From Rhodospirillaceae bacterium UBA1479 (GTDB lineage Bacteria; Pseudomonadota; Alphaproteobacteria; Rhodospirillales; Casp-alpha2), in assembly GCA_002325375.1 (NCBI GenBank), contig DCRZ01000002.1:547136-611135 (forward strand): DNA of 64,000 nt, read 5' to 3'. This document shows positions 34,435 through 43,745 of this stretch, in pieces (the first letter of the stretch is position 1; every line of letters starts with the position of its first letter). The notes below the pieces were generated by a model. That model was given only the letters and a program-made list of their open reading frames with translations, did not search any database and was not told where the DNA came from. The position numbers were made by a program, and so were the translations under genes.

Positions 34435-34959
34435 ATGACAAAATCACCATATGTAACCGGCAAGGAGGCCTTCTTCGGAGACAACGAGATCATCGTGTCG
34501 AAGACGGACCTGAAGGGGCACATCACCTATGCCAACGACGTGTTCCTGAAAATCGCCGGCTATACCGAGGCTGAGGTGCTCGGCCGGCCGCATAACCTTA
34601 TCCGTCATCCCGACATGCCGCGCTGCGTCTACAAGCTGCTTTGGGATACGATTTCATCGGGCGCGGAAATCTTCGCCTACGTGCAGAACCGCTGCAAGAA
34701 CGGTGACCACTATTGGGTGTTGGCGCATGTCACGCCATCGTTCGACGCGAATAAGACCATCGTCGGTTATCACTCGAACCGCCGCGTGCCCGACCGCCAG
34801 ACGTTGGAGCGCGTGATCATCCCGCTGTACAGGGACTTGAAGAAAAGGGAAGACGCCTTCGACAACCGCAAGGACGGCATGAACGCCGCCTTCGATGACA
34901 TCACCGCCCTGTTGCAGGGCAAAGGCGTCGCCTACGACGAATTCATCGCCACGATCTAA
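34435..34959 (+). CDS. Aer-like PAS-domain sensor protein
   Basis: 174 aa: one PAS domain (about 10-125) and a short helical tail, no membrane span. The match to the FAD-binding PAS of the aerotaxis receptor Aer is strong: IVSKTDLKGHITYAND, FLKIAGYTEAEVLGRPHNLIRHPDMP in pieces, and NRCKNGDHYWVLAHVTP. The W and N residues that line the flavin in Aer are present. It lacks the HAMP and signalling domains, which occur in the next gene. GAGAGGAG precedes ATG 34435. A likely redox or oxygen sensor working in trans. Confidence 0.88.
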   Translation: MTKSPYVTGKEAFFGDNEIIVSKTDLKGHITYANDVFLKIAGYTEAEVLGRPHNLIRHPDMPRCVYKLLWDTISSGAEIFAYVQNRCKNGDHYWVLAHVTPSFDANKTIVGYHSNRRVPDRQTLERVIIPLYRDLKKREDAFDNRKDGMNAAFDDITALLQGKGVAYDEFIATI

Positions 34960-35053
34960 GTTTTCCCAATCTGTCTTTGCACAACCGCGCGGCGCAGTAC
35001 CGCGTTGGCCTGGCCTCTTGGCCGGGCATACCAAGCCGAAGGAACGTCAGTCC

Positions 35054-36214
35054 GTGTTTATGTTCACCAACCACAAGAAGTCAAAAATCGCCGAGGCCTT
35101 GAGGGTCTGCAACGCCGTCGCCGACGGCGATTTCGAGGCCCGCATCATCGGCATCAACGACCGTGACGGCGAGATATCCGAGCTTTGCCATGCCATCAAC
35201 CGTTTGATCGACCGCACCGACGCCTATGTGCGTGAATCCACCGCCAGCCTGGAATATGTCAGCCAGAACAAATACTTCCGACGCATTCAGGAACGCGGCA
35301 TGGTGGGCGCCTTCCGCACGGCGTCCCGGGCCATCAACACGGCGACGCAGTCGATGCAGGACCGCATCAATGCCTTCCGCGAGGTGACCGGCGATTTCGA
35401 AACCCGCATGGGCGGGGTGACCGAGGCCGTATCCGCCGCCGCGACGGAACTTGAATCCTCCGCCGGCGCCATGAGCGCCACGGCCTCGGCGACCAGCGAG
35501 CAGGCGGCGACCGCCGCCAGCGCCGCCGACCAGGCGATCGCCAATGCGCAGACGGTCGCCTCGGCGGCGGAAGAACTGTCGAGTTCGATCTCTGAAATCG
35601 GCCGCCAGGTTTCGCATTCCACGTCGATTTCCCAATCGGCGGTGGCCCATGCCCGCGAGGCCGACACCCGCATCGAAAACCTGTCCCAGGGGTCGGAACG
35701 CATCGGCGAGGTGCTGAAACTGATCGCCGACATCGCGGACCAGACCAATCTTCTGGCGCTTAACGCGACCATCGAGGCGGCCCGCGCCGGGGAGGCCGGC
35801 AAGGGTTTCGCCGTGGTCGCATCCGAGGTCAAGAACCTGGCCAATCAGACGGCCAAGGCCACCGATGACATCGCGGTGCAGGTCGAGAATATTCAGGCGG
35901 TGACCGCGGAGACGGTGACGTCGATCGCGGAGATCAGCACGACCATCGACCGCATGGAGGAGGCCGCCGCCAATATTTCCGCCGCCGTCGAGGAACAGGA
36001 TGCGGCGACGCGCGATATCGCGGTCAATGTAGAACAGGCCGCCGCCGGCACGGCGGAGGTCACCCGCAACGTTTCGTTGGTGACCGAAGGGGCGCAGGAA
36101 ACCGGCACCGCCGCCCAGCAGGTGCTGGCCGCATCGGGTGAACTGGCGCGGCAGTCAACCGTCCTGGAAAGCGAAGTTCGCGGCTTCCTGGAGCGTTTGC
36201 GCGCGGTTCTTTAA
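35054..36214 (+). CDS. soluble methyl-accepting chemotaxis protein
   Basis: 386 aa from GTG 35054, which has GAAGGA 10 bases upstream; ATG 35060 two codons later is the alternative. No membrane segment. N-terminal about 80 residues form a HAMP-like helix pair (RVCNAVADGDFEARI, ISELCHAINRLIDRTDAYV), then a long coiled coil with the MCP signalling tip IADQTNLLALNATIEAARAGEAGKGFAVVA (given in parts: IADQTNLLALNATIEA, RAGEAGKGFAVVA). Ser/Ala-rich helices with methylation-type E/Q pairs surround it. Ends tail to tail with gcvP. Together with the PAS gene it looks like a split Aer receptor (inference). Confidence 0.92.
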   Translation: MFMFTNHKKSKIAEALRVCNAVADGDFEARIIGINDRDGEISELCHAINRLIDRTDAYVRESTASLEYVSQNKYFRRIQERGMVGAFRTASRAINTATQSMQDRINAFREVTGDFETRMGGVTEAVSAAATELESSAGAMSATASATSEQAATAASAADQAIANAQTVASAAEELSSSISEIGRQVSHSTSISQSAVAHAREADTRIENLSQGSERIGEVLKLIADIADQTNLLALNATIEAARAGEAGKGFAVVASEVKNLANQTAKATDDIAVQVENIQAVTAETVTSIAEISTTIDRMEEAAANISAAVEEQDAATRDIAVNVEQAAAGTAEVTRNVSLVTEGAQETGTAAQQVLAASGELARQSTVLESEVRGFLERLRAVL

Positions 36215-36220
36215 CAGCGG

Positions 36221-39088
36221 TCAGTCGGCGGCGTCCTCGTAGGCCTCCAGCGGCGGGCAGGTGCAGACCACGTGGCGGTCGCCGTAGACGTTGTCGACGC
36301 GCCCCACGGGCGACCAGTACTTGTCCTGCAACAGTCCCGGCACGGGAAACGCCGCCTGCTGGCGGCTGTAGGCATGGGCCCAGGCGTCGGACGTCACCGT
36401 GTCGACCGTATGGGGCGCATTGACCAGGGGGTTGTCGTCGGCGGGCCAATCACCAGCACCGACCTTTTTCGCTTCCTCGGCGATGGCGATCATGGCCTCG
36501 ACGAAGCGGTCCAGTTCCTCCTTGGGTTCGGACTCGGTCGGCTCCACCATCAACGTTCCGGCCACGGGCCAGGACATGGTCGGTGCGTGAAAGCCGTAAT
36601 CGATCAACCGCTTGGCGATATCGTCCACGGTGATCCCAAAGTCGTCCTTCAAGGGCCGGGTGTCGATGATGCACTCATGGGCGACCAGGCCGTGTTTGCC
36701 GGTATAGAGGCAGTCGTAATATCCGGCCAGACGCTTGGCCACGTAGTTGGCGTTGAGGATCGCGATCTGGGTCGCCCGCATCAGTCCCTCGCCGCCCATC
36801 ATGGCGATATAGGCCCAGGAAATCGGCAGGATCGAGGCGGATCCCCAGGGCGCGGCCGAGACCGCGCCAACGGTTTCAGCACCTCCGGCCGACGGCACCA
36901 CGGGGCTTCCCGGCAGGTAGGGGGCGAGGTGCTTCTTGATGCCGATGGGGCCGACGCCGGGACCGCCGCCGCCGTGAGGAATGCAGAAGGTCTTGTGCAG
37001 GTTCATATGCGCCACGTCGGGGCCGAAGGTTCCCGGCCGGCACAGGCCGACCATGGCCTGCAGGTTGGCGCCGTCCATGTAGACCTGGCCGCCGGCGGCG
37101 TGGATGACGTCGCAGATTTCCTCGATCGCTTCCTCGAACACGCCGTGGGTCGAGGGATAGGTGACCATCAGCGCCGCCAGGGCGTCCTTATGCGCTTCGG
37201 CTTTGGCCTTCAGGTCGGCGACGTCGACATTGCCGTGATCGTCGCAGGCCACGACCACCACCTTCATACCCGCCATGACGGCGGAGGCCGGATTGGTGCC
37301 GTGTGCACTTGACGGGATCAGGCAGACGTCGCGCCCCGTGTCGCCGCGCGCCTGGTGATAGGCGCGGATGACCAGCAAGCCCGCGTATTCCCCCTGGCTG
37401 CCCGCGTTGGGTTGCAGGGACACGGCGTCGAAGCCCGTGATCTCGCACAGCATGCGTTCCAGGTCGTCGATCATTTCCTTGTAGCCCTGGACCTGATCGG
37501 CGGGGGCGAAGGGATGAATCTGGCCGAACTCTGGCCAGGTGATGGGAATCATCTCGGCCGCGGCGTTGAGCTTCATGGTGCAGGACCCCAGTGGAATCAT
37601 GGCCCGGTTGAGCGCCAGGTCCTTGCCTTCCAGCTTGCGCAGATAGCGCATCATCCCCGTTTCCGAGCGGTGGCCGTGGAACACGGGGTGATCCAGGAAG
37701 CCGGATGTGCGGGCGAGGGCCTTTGGAATGCCGCCGGGAGCATTCAGGTCGATTTGGGCATCCGACACCCCGAAGGCGGCGAGCACGTCCTGAACGTCTG
37801 CCTCATCCGTCGTCTCGTCCAGCGCCATGCCGACCCGGCCGTCGCCGAAGTCGCGCAGGTTGATGGCCTTGGCCCGGGCCGCCGCGATCACCATGTCGGC
37901 CTTGCCCTTGTCGCCCAGGTCGGCGGTCACGGTGTCGAAGAAGGTCTCGTTGGCGAGGGTCACGCCGGCGGATTTGAGGCCCGCCGCCAGGGCCGCCGTC
38001 AGGCGCTGCACGTTCGTGGCGATGCGCTTGAGGCCTTCGGGCCCGTGGTAGACCGCGTACATACCCGCGATATTGGCGAGCAGGACCTGCGCCGTGCAGA
38101 TGTTGGAGGTCGCCTTTTCGCGGCGGATGTGCTGTTCGCGGGTTTGCAGCGCCATGCGGTAGGCGGGCTTGCCCCGGCTGTCGATGGACACGCCGATCAG
38201 GCGTCCGGGCAGGGTGCGCTTGAAGGCATCCTTGGCCGCCATGAAGGCCGCGTGCGGACCGCCGAACCCCATGGGCACGCCGAACCGTTGGGCCGAGCCG
38301 ACGACGATGTCCGCCCCCCATTCGCCCGGTGGGGTCAGCAGCACGAGCGACAAAAGGTCCGCCGCCACGGTGACCAGGGCGCCCGCGTCATGGGCCTTGG
38401 CCGTCAGGGCGCGGAAGTCGCGGATCGCGCCGTCCGTCGCCGGGTATTGCAGGATCAAGCCGTAGATGTCGTCGCCCAGGCCGCTCAGGTCCGCGAACGG
38501 ATCGCCGACCGTGACGGGAATGCCCAAGGGGGCGGCCCGGGTTTCGATCACCGCGATGGTCTGCGGATGGCAGGCGGCGTCGACGAACAGGGTCTCGCCC
38601 TTGGCCTTGCCGACACGGCGCATCAGGGTCATGGCTTCGGCCGCCGCCGTGCCTTCATCCAGCAGCGACGCGTTGGCCAGTTCCATCCCCGTCAGGTCGA
38701 TGATTGTCTGCTGATAGTTCATCAGGGCTTCCATGCGGCCCTGGCTGATTTCCGCCTGGTAGGGGGTATAGGCCGTGTACCAGCCCGGGTTTTCCAGCAC
38801 GTTGCGCAGGATCACCGGCGGCGTGATGCAGCCGGAATAACCCATGCCGATCATGGTCTTGGCAATCACGTTGCGGTCGGCCATGGCGCGCAGGCGGGCC
38901 AACGCCTGGGCCTCGGACATGGGGGGTGCCTCATAGCCGCCCGGCTTCAGGATCGACGGCGGCACCGTTTTTACGGTCAGGTCGTCCAGGGTGGCGAGCC
39001 CCAGGGTCTTGAGCATGTCGTCGATCTCGCCCGGGCGGGGCCCGATGTGACGGTCGGCGAAGCTGTCGCCCGATTGCGATGCGGCCAT
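36221..39088 (-). CDS. gcvP: glycine dehydrogenase (decarboxylating), P-protein
   Basis: 955 aa, the full-length single-chain P-protein. It decarboxylates glycine with PLP and passes the aminomethyl group to the lipoyl arm of GcvH. The PLP Lys is in HMNLHKTFCIPHGGGGPG, followed by the glycine-rich loop; N-terminal half has GYYxxxTP-like IGMGYSGCITPPVI and ENPGWYTAYTPYQAEISQGR in parts. Third gene of gcvT-gcvH-gcvP, 29 bases after gcvH. Regulated by the glycine riboswitch before gcvT. No truncation. Confidence 0.97.
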   Translation of the reverse strand: MAASQSGDSFADRHIGPRPGEIDDMLKTLGLATLDDLTVKTVPPSILKPGGYEAPPMSEAQALARLRAMADRNVIAKTMIGMGYSGCITPPVILRNVLENPGWYTAYTPYQAEISQGRMEALMNYQQTIIDLTGMELANASLLDEGTAAAEAMTLMRRVGKAKGETLFVDAACHPQTIAVIETRAAPLGIPVTVGDPFADLSGLGDDIYGLILQYPATDGAIRDFRALTAKAHDAGALVTVAADLLSLVLLTPPGEWGADIVVGSAQRFGVPMGFGGPHAAFMAAKDAFKRTLPGRLIGVSIDSRGKPAYRMALQTREQHIRREKATSNICTAQVLLANIAGMYAVYHGPEGLKRIATNVQRLTAALAAGLKSAGVTLANETFFDTVTADLGDKGKADMVIAAARAKAINLRDFGDGRVGMALDETTDEADVQDVLAAFGVSDAQIDLNAPGGIPKALARTSGFLDHPVFHGHRSETGMMRYLRKLEGKDLALNRAMIPLGSCTMKLNAAAEMIPITWPEFGQIHPFAPADQVQGYKEMIDDLERMLCEITGFDAVSLQPNAGSQGEYAGLLVIRAYHQARGDTGRDVCLIPSSAHGTNPASAVMAGMKVVVVACDDHGNVDVADLKAKAEAHKDALAALMVTYPSTHGVFEEAIEEICDVIHAAGGQVYMDGANLQAMVGLCRPGTFGPDVAHMNLHKTFCIPHGGGGPGVGPIGIKKHLAPYLPGSPVVPSAGGAETVGAVSAAPWGSASILPISWAYIAMMGGEGLMRATQIAILNANYVAKRLAGYYDCLYTGKHGLVAHECIIDTRPLKDDFGITVDDIAKRLIDYGFHAPTMSWPVAGTLMVEPTESEPKEELDRFVEAMIAIAEEAKKVGAGDWPADDNPLVNAPHTVDTVTSDAWAHAYSRQQAAFPVPGLLQDKYWSPVGRVDNVYGDRHVVCTCPPLEAYEDAAD

Positions 39089-39117
39089 GAGTGCGGTTCC
39101 TTACCTCGGTTCGGGGA

Positions 39118-39492
39118 TCAGTCCAGGTCGACCAGCAAAGTGCGGTAGGCCACGTCGTCCAGCATGTCGTCCATCTGCGACAGGTCGTCGGGCTTCATCT
39201 TGAAGAACCAGCCGGCCCCTTCCGGATCGGAATTGACCAGGGACGGGTCGTCGGCCAGGGCTTGGTTGCCCTCGACGATCTCGCCGGTCAGGGGGGCGTA
39301 GACCTCGCTCGCCGCCTTGACGGATTCGACCACGGCGGCCTCGGCCCCGGCATCGAAACGGGCGCCCGCCTCGGGCACTTCGACGAACACGACGTCGCCC
39401 AACTGTTCCTGGGCGTAATTGGTGATGCCGATGGTGGCGACGTCGCCGTCCAGACGGATCCATTCGTGGTCCTTGGTGTACTTCACGGTCAT
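39118..39492 (-). CDS. gcvH: glycine cleavage system H protein
   Basis: 124 aa. The lipoyl-accepting Lys is K59 in VESVKAASE, in the standard hairpin; YTKDHEWIRLDGD opens the protein and GNQALADDPSLVNSDPEGAGW precedes the C-terminal FKMKPDD. It shuttles the aminomethyl group between P and T proteins. 52 bases after gcvT and 29 before gcvP, same operon. Confidence 0.97.
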   Translation of the reverse strand: MTVKYTKDHEWIRLDGDVATIGITNYAQEQLGDVVFVEVPEAGARFDAGAEAAVVESVKAASEVYAPLTGEIVEGNQALADDPSLVNSDPEGAGWFFKMKPDDLSQMDDMLDDVAYRTLLVDLD

Positions 39493-39544
39493 GCCGGTCT
39501 CCCTGCCTAGAGTGTTCGGTTGTTGGTTACTGTGGTGTTGGGGG

Positions 39545-40654
39545 TCAGTCCTTGACGTAGTTCTGTTTGACGAAGGGCGGTTTGACGACCTCCGCCGGTT
39601 GCGCCTTGCCGCGCACCATCAGATTGACCCGGGTGCCGGGCACGGCCAGTTCCGTGCGCAGGTATCCCATGGCGATGGGGCCGTCGACGGTGGGCCCGAA
39701 CCCGCCCGAGGTCACGATACCGGCGGCGGCGCCGTCCATGTCCTGGATTTCCGTGCCGGCGCGGGCCGGGGCCCGGCCCTCCGGCATCAGGCCGACGCGC
39801 TTGCGCGCCGTGCCGTCCTTGATCTGGCCCAGGATTACGTCGGCCCCGGGAAAGCCGCCTTCGGCCCGCCGGCGCTTGCCGATGGTCCAGTTGAGGGCCG
39901 CCTCGATGGGCGTGGTGGTCGTGTCGATGTCGTTGCCGTACAGGCACAGCCCGGCCTCCAGCCGCAGCGAATCCCGCGCCCCCAGGCCGATCGGCATGAC
40001 TTCATGTTCCGACAGCAGCAGACGGGCGAAGGCGTCGGCATCCTTGTTGGGGATCGATATTTCGTATCCGTCCTCGCCGGTATAGCCCGACCGGGTGATG
40101 AAGCAGGGGATGTCGTTGATGCGGACGGCCTGCCCCGTCAGGAACACCATGTGGCGCACGGCCGGCGCATAGCGGGCCAGGACCTCGGCCGCCTTGGGCC
40201 CCTGCAGGGCGAGCAGCGCGTGGTCCTCGATGATCTCGAGCTTGGCATCCGTCAGTTTGGCCCGCATATGGGCGAAATCGGCGTCCTTGCAGGCGGCGTT
40301 GACCACGATATAGAGCGAATCGCCGCAATGGGTGACCATCAGGTCGTCCAGGATGCCGCCCGCGTCGTTGGTCAAAAGGGTGTAGCGCATATTGCCGGCA
40401 CCCAGCCCGACGATATCGCCCGGCACCAGGGTTTCCATGGCTTCCGCCGCCTTTGATCCCAGCAGGCGCGCCTGACCCATGTGGGAGACGTCGAACAGGC
40501 CTGCCTGGGAGCGTGTATGCAGGTGTTCCTGCAACACGCCGGCCTTGTACTGAACAGGCATGGAATAGCCCGCGAAGGGCACCATCTTGGCACCGTATTC
40601 GCGGTGAAGCGCATCCAGCGGCGTGGTCTTCAGGGTTTTCGTATCGTCGGCCAA
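39545..40654 (-). CDS. gcvT: glycine cleavage system aminomethyltransferase, T protein
   Basis: 369 aa. Transfers the methylene group from GcvH to tetrahydrofolate and releases ammonia. Recognised by MVPFAGYSMPVQY, FDVSHMGQ, ITRSGYTGEDGYEIS (Asp/Glu pocket), and GLGARDSLRLEAGLCLYGNDID. Starts with TTG 40654, fixed by GGGGAGG 5 bases upstream; the first in-frame ATG is well inside the conserved domain. First gene of gcvTHP, with a long leader containing a tandem glycine riboswitch. Confidence 0.95.
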   Translation of the reverse strand: MADDTKTLKTTPLDALHREYGAKMVPFAGYSMPVQYKAGVLQEHLHTRSQAGLFDVSHMGQARLLGSKAAEAMETLVPGDIVGLGAGNMRYTLLTNDAGGILDDLMVTHCGDSLYIVVNAACKDADFAHMRAKLTDAKLEIIEDHALLALQGPKAAEVLARYAPAVRHMVFLTGQAVRINDIPCFITRSGYTGEDGYEISIPNKDADAFARLLLSEHEVMPIGLGARDSLRLEAGLCLYGNDIDTTTTPIEAALNWTIGKRRRAEGGFPGADVILGQIKDGTARKRVGLMPEGRAPARAGTEIQDMDGAAAGIVTSGGFGPTVDGPIAMGYLRTELAVPGTRVNLMVRGKAQPAEVVKPPFVKQNYVKD

Positions 40655-40746
40655 TGGAGCCTCCCCGGGCTTGGTCCTAAGGCGCCGCCCGAAAAGACGA
40701 GACGGCAGGGTTCAACGGCGTTCCTACGGCAAAACCACCGTCTGAA

Positions 40747-40946
40747 CGCCCCCTCTGTCTCGGAACCTGAAAGATTGATCGGCGAAATCGCTGCCGCCGA
40801 CTTACATCTTCGGTGGGGCACGGCCCTATCAATCGGCCAGCCTGCCCACTTTCCAGAGCCTCATCCTGCTGCGGTCCGGGTGCCTGAGAGTTTCCGGGGC
40901 GGTTGCTCCTTCGGCGCCGGCCATACGTGGACCGGACTCTCCCACA
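40747..40946 (-). ncRNA. gcvT riboswitch: tandem glycine riboswitch
   Basis: On the minus strand the leader reads GGGAGAGTCCGG, then GCCGAAGGAGCAACC and CGGAAACTCTCAGG, the core of aptamer 1; a short linker follows, and aptamer 2 has CTCTGGAAAGTGGG, CCACCGAAGATG, ATCTTTCAGG and GACAGAGGGGG at its 3' end. Both cores carry the conserved bulge words of the glycine class. Downstream, GGCGTTC ... GAACGCC (near 40718-40750) can pair, which may be part of the switch platform. Covers the 401-base gap 40655-41055 together with the promoter. Confidence 0.93.
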
Positions 40947-40970
40947 GCGATCAACTGAGGTTGTGGCTCC

Positions 40971-40998
40971 ATTGTATCGACGGATGGGCCAAGGTCAA
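40971..40998 (-). promoter_or_regulatory. promoter of gcvTHP
   Basis: TTGACC at 40998-40993, 16-base spacer, TACAAT at 40976-40971 (minus strand). Each box matches five of six consensus bases. The start site would be near 40964, about 20 bases before the first riboswitch stem. Confidence 0.65.
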
Positions 40999-41055
40999 CC
41001 GCGACCGCCGAACAACCGGCGGAAACGGGCATGGGGATGGGATGAAAATCGGCGT

Positions 41056-41640
41056 CTACAGGCGCGGGCGGCGGTCCCGGCGGTTCATTTCCAGTTGCTC
41101 GCGGGTGATCACCAGACCGACCAGAATGCGGTAGTTCTTGCCCGTCTGGCCAGCCTGGATCGGCAGAATCAGGGGCACGGGGGCGCTTGCGACCTCACGC
41201 CGGCTTTCGTTTTCGGCGAAGGCCAGCTTGATGGTGAAGGCCTCGCGGTACAGCACCTTGTTGGCGCGGTCGGTGACGGAGACGAAGAATTCGATGTCGG
41301 TCTTGCGGTCCTTGTTGGCGGGTCCGCGCACCGCCTCCATATGGGTGGTGACGGCGACCTTCATGGTGCCCGCGTGGGTGCTGCGGTCAACGCTCGAATC
41401 GCAGACCAGCGAGACTCTGTTGACGATGATCTCGTTGTCGATGTCGATCAGATCGCGGCCCGGGCCCGGTTGGTAGGTCAGGCGGCGTGAGGCGTCCGCC
41501 ACGATGTTTTGGGGCGGGCAGGCGAGCTGAACCTTGCCGGCAACGGTGTTCATCACGCTGTCGGTCAGGCTGCTGCAGGCGCCCAGGGCGAAGACGCTCA
41601 ACAGGGCCGCGACGGCACGGACGGAGGCGCGGGGGAACAT
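41056..41640 (-). CDS. putative lipoprotein
   Basis: 194 aa from ATG 41640 (GTG 41643 just before is also in frame). Signal with lipobox: AVAALLSVFALGAC-SS, Cys at about 22, so an outer- or inner-membrane lipoprotein. The body is rich in beta strand (TMKVAVTTHMEAVRG, DIEFFVSVTDRANKVL, FTIKLAFAENESRRE) and ends with a basic tail (EMNRRDRRPRL). Not recognised beyond this. Stands between the riboswitch region and a 186-base gap that holds a GC hairpin (41786-41806). Confidence 0.68.
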   Translation of the reverse strand: MFPRASVRAVAALLSVFALGACSSLTDSVMNTVAGKVQLACPPQNIVADASRRLTYQPGPGRDLIDIDNEIIVNRVSLVCDSSVDRSTHAGTMKVAVTTHMEAVRGPANKDRKTDIEFFVSVTDRANKVLYREAFTIKLAFAENESRREVASAPVPLILPIQAGQTGKNYRILVGLVITREQLEMNRRDRRPRL

Positions 41641-41785
41641 CACGGGCTAGGGCCTGCCGCTTATGCCGCGGGCGGCGCGGGAACGGGTAGGGGCGCAATG
41701 AAGCTCGGGCATCGGGGGCTCCGTCTTTGGCGTGGCCGGCGTCCGGCGGGTCGCCGGGGTGCGGGGGAATCTAATGGACCGGCGT

Positions 41786-41806
41786 CCGGGCGGCAAGCCC
41801 GCCCGG
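41786..41806. terminator. GC hairpin between two exported-protein genes
   Basis: CCGGGCGG, loop CAAGC, CGCCCGG-type partner, eight base pairs, no T-run. It lies just downstream of the 591-aa gene on the minus strand. Otherwise the 41641-41829 gap has nothing I can support. Confidence 0.3.
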
Positions 41807-41829
41807 CCGGGCCATGCGGGTTGTCGCTA

Positions 41830-43605
41830 TCAGCGCGAGTCCTTGGACATTTCATCGGCGGTCGCCGCCGTTTTCGGGGTCACCAGATCGATCAGCGTTT
41901 GCGCCATCTTGGCCATGGCGCGGGCGCGGGCCCAGGAATTGTCGATCCTGCGGGCTTCGGCCATGGCGCGGTGGAAGGCGGCCCAGGCCAGATCGCTTTC
42001 GTCGGCCCGCGCGTGCAGGGTGGCGACGTCGCCGTGGATCCACACGCGGCTGATCACGCTGGGAATGGCGTCGGCGGCGGCGATGGCGCGGGCTTCGCTG
42101 GCCTGGGCGTCTTCAGGCGCCATGCCGGCCCGCCGCTGTTGGGCGGAAATTTCGAACAGAACCTGGCCGCGTAGGCGCGGATCGTTGATGCCCTCGGCGG
42201 CGTCGCGGGCGCGGACGAAGCGTTCGGCCAGAATGTCGGACGGCTGGTCCTTGATCCGCGCCATATCGCTGAGAGCCAGGACCAGGCGGCTGACGGCGTA
42301 AGACCGGGCGAACGGCAGGCCGATGGCTTCGGCATCGGCGAAGGCTTCGTCGATCACGGCGTTGGCGCCGGGGCGGTCGCCCGTCCGCGCCATGGCCACC
42401 GCGATTTCGCCCAGGACCAGCACCCGGTAGCGTTCGGCGTCGATACCGTGTGCCAGGTCCATGGCCTTGTCCAGCCGCGCCGCGCGGATCGCCGATTGCG
42501 CCGCGGCGATCATCACCGTCTCCTTGTCGGAACGCTGATTGACCACATCGGCCACGACAAGGGCATCGTCCAACCTGTCCAGATCGGCGAGCGCCCCTGC
42601 GACCTGGCGCCAAGCCGCAACCTGTTGGGGCGGCGGCACTTTGTCGGTGACGGTAACCCGCGCCAAATACAGGGCCGCGTTGGCGGTGTCCCGGTCGCCG
42701 GCCCGGTAGAGCGTCACCGCGGCACGGGTGGCGAAGGTCACCTGATCGGATGGCGTCTTGAGGTGGCGGGCCATGCTGTAAAGCAGCCCTGCCGTGTCCT
42801 GGGCGGCCTTGAAATATCCGTGCCGGGCCTGGGTATCGGCGATCACCGCCAGAGCTTCGATCTGGGTTCGTGATTCGGGGATGATCTCGGCGGCGGCCAG
42901 GGCCTCTTCCCCGCGACCGGCGCGGGCTTGGGCCTGGGCGATGTCGCGCAGCGCGACCATGATCAGGCGCGGGTCCTGGATGCGCCGGGTGGTTTCCATG
43001 GCCTGCGTCATCAGCCCGGCGCGGGCCTGGGCCGCGAGAATTTCGCCGAGCGCCCAATCGCGCAGGTCGCGCTTGGTCACGGCCTTGGCACTTTCGAAGG
43101 CTTCGGCCAACAGGCAGCGTACGGTCGGCTGGTCGAAGCAGGGGGTGGGGTCGCGGGCCGCATCGGCGGACGGGACGGCATCGTCTTCGACCAGGTCGCG
43201 GGTCGCCGGATGGGCCATCAGGGCCCTGCGGGCATCGTCCATGGCCTTGCGCCGAGTGTCGTCCAGATTCCGCAGCAGGCGGCTGACGCGCAGGCTGCGG
43301 TCGAGATGGTCGCGCAGCGCATCGGTGATGCGGCCGGTAACCTTCAGGCCGGCCTGCTGCTGGTACAGGCGAATGGCGGACGTCAGATTCTGGTTCAGCT
43401 TGCCGTCGATGAACCCGGCATAGAGGCCAAGGCTGGCCAGCGCCGTCTGAACCTGGCGCACGGCGGCGATGTCCGGGGCTTCCGTCTCGCCGCCCAGGCT
43501 GGGCCGGTCGGGGGCTTCGCGGGCGGCCTGTGCAGGCAAGGAAGTGGCGGCCAGGGTCAGGCCTGCCAGAATCGCCGCTCCAATGATTGGCCGTGTTCGA
43601 TACAT
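41830..43605 (-). CDS. exported peptidoglycan-binding-domain protein with helical repeats
   Basis: 591 aa. Signal peptide (PIIGAAILAGLTLAATSLPAQA), then a PG_binding_1 domain at about 48-95 (AAVRQVQTALASLGLYAGFIDGKL, LTSAIRLYQQQAGLKVTG), then a linker, then about 400 residues of helical repeats of TPR-like type (ILAAQARAG, DIAQAQARAGRGEEALAAAE, VIADTQARHGYFKAAQDTA, EIAVAMARTGDRPGA). Likely periplasmic and wall-bound, with a protein-interaction scaffold. The combination is not one I can name. Divergent from thrB. Confidence 0.8.
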   Translation of the reverse strand: MYRTRPIIGAAILAGLTLAATSLPAQAAREAPDRPSLGGETEAPDIAAVRQVQTALASLGLYAGFIDGKLNQNLTSAIRLYQQQAGLKVTGRITDALRDHLDRSLRVSRLLRNLDDTRRKAMDDARRALMAHPATRDLVEDDAVPSADAARDPTPCFDQPTVRCLLAEAFESAKAVTKRDLRDWALGEILAAQARAGLMTQAMETTRRIQDPRLIMVALRDIAQAQARAGRGEEALAAAEIIPESRTQIEALAVIADTQARHGYFKAAQDTAGLLYSMARHLKTPSDQVTFATRAAVTLYRAGDRDTANAALYLARVTVTDKVPPPQQVAAWRQVAGALADLDRLDDALVVADVVNQRSDKETVMIAAAQSAIRAARLDKAMDLAHGIDAERYRVLVLGEIAVAMARTGDRPGANAVIDEAFADAEAIGLPFARSYAVSRLVLALSDMARIKDQPSDILAERFVRARDAAEGINDPRLRGQVLFEISAQQRRAGMAPEDAQASEARAIAAADAIPSVISRVWIHGDVATLHARADESDLAWAAFHRAMAEARRIDNSWARARAMAKMAQTLIDLVTPKTAATADEMSKDSR

Positions 43606-43745
43606 GGCGGTCCGTCTAACCGTTGCGGTTGGCGCGATGCCAGCGGGTTGCTGGCGCCCCCTCGGGAATTGCTGTTTTATGGGCCCGCACCCAACAGACC
43701 GAACGCGTCGGCGTTCGCGGCCCGAAGTTCAAAGATATTACCGCC

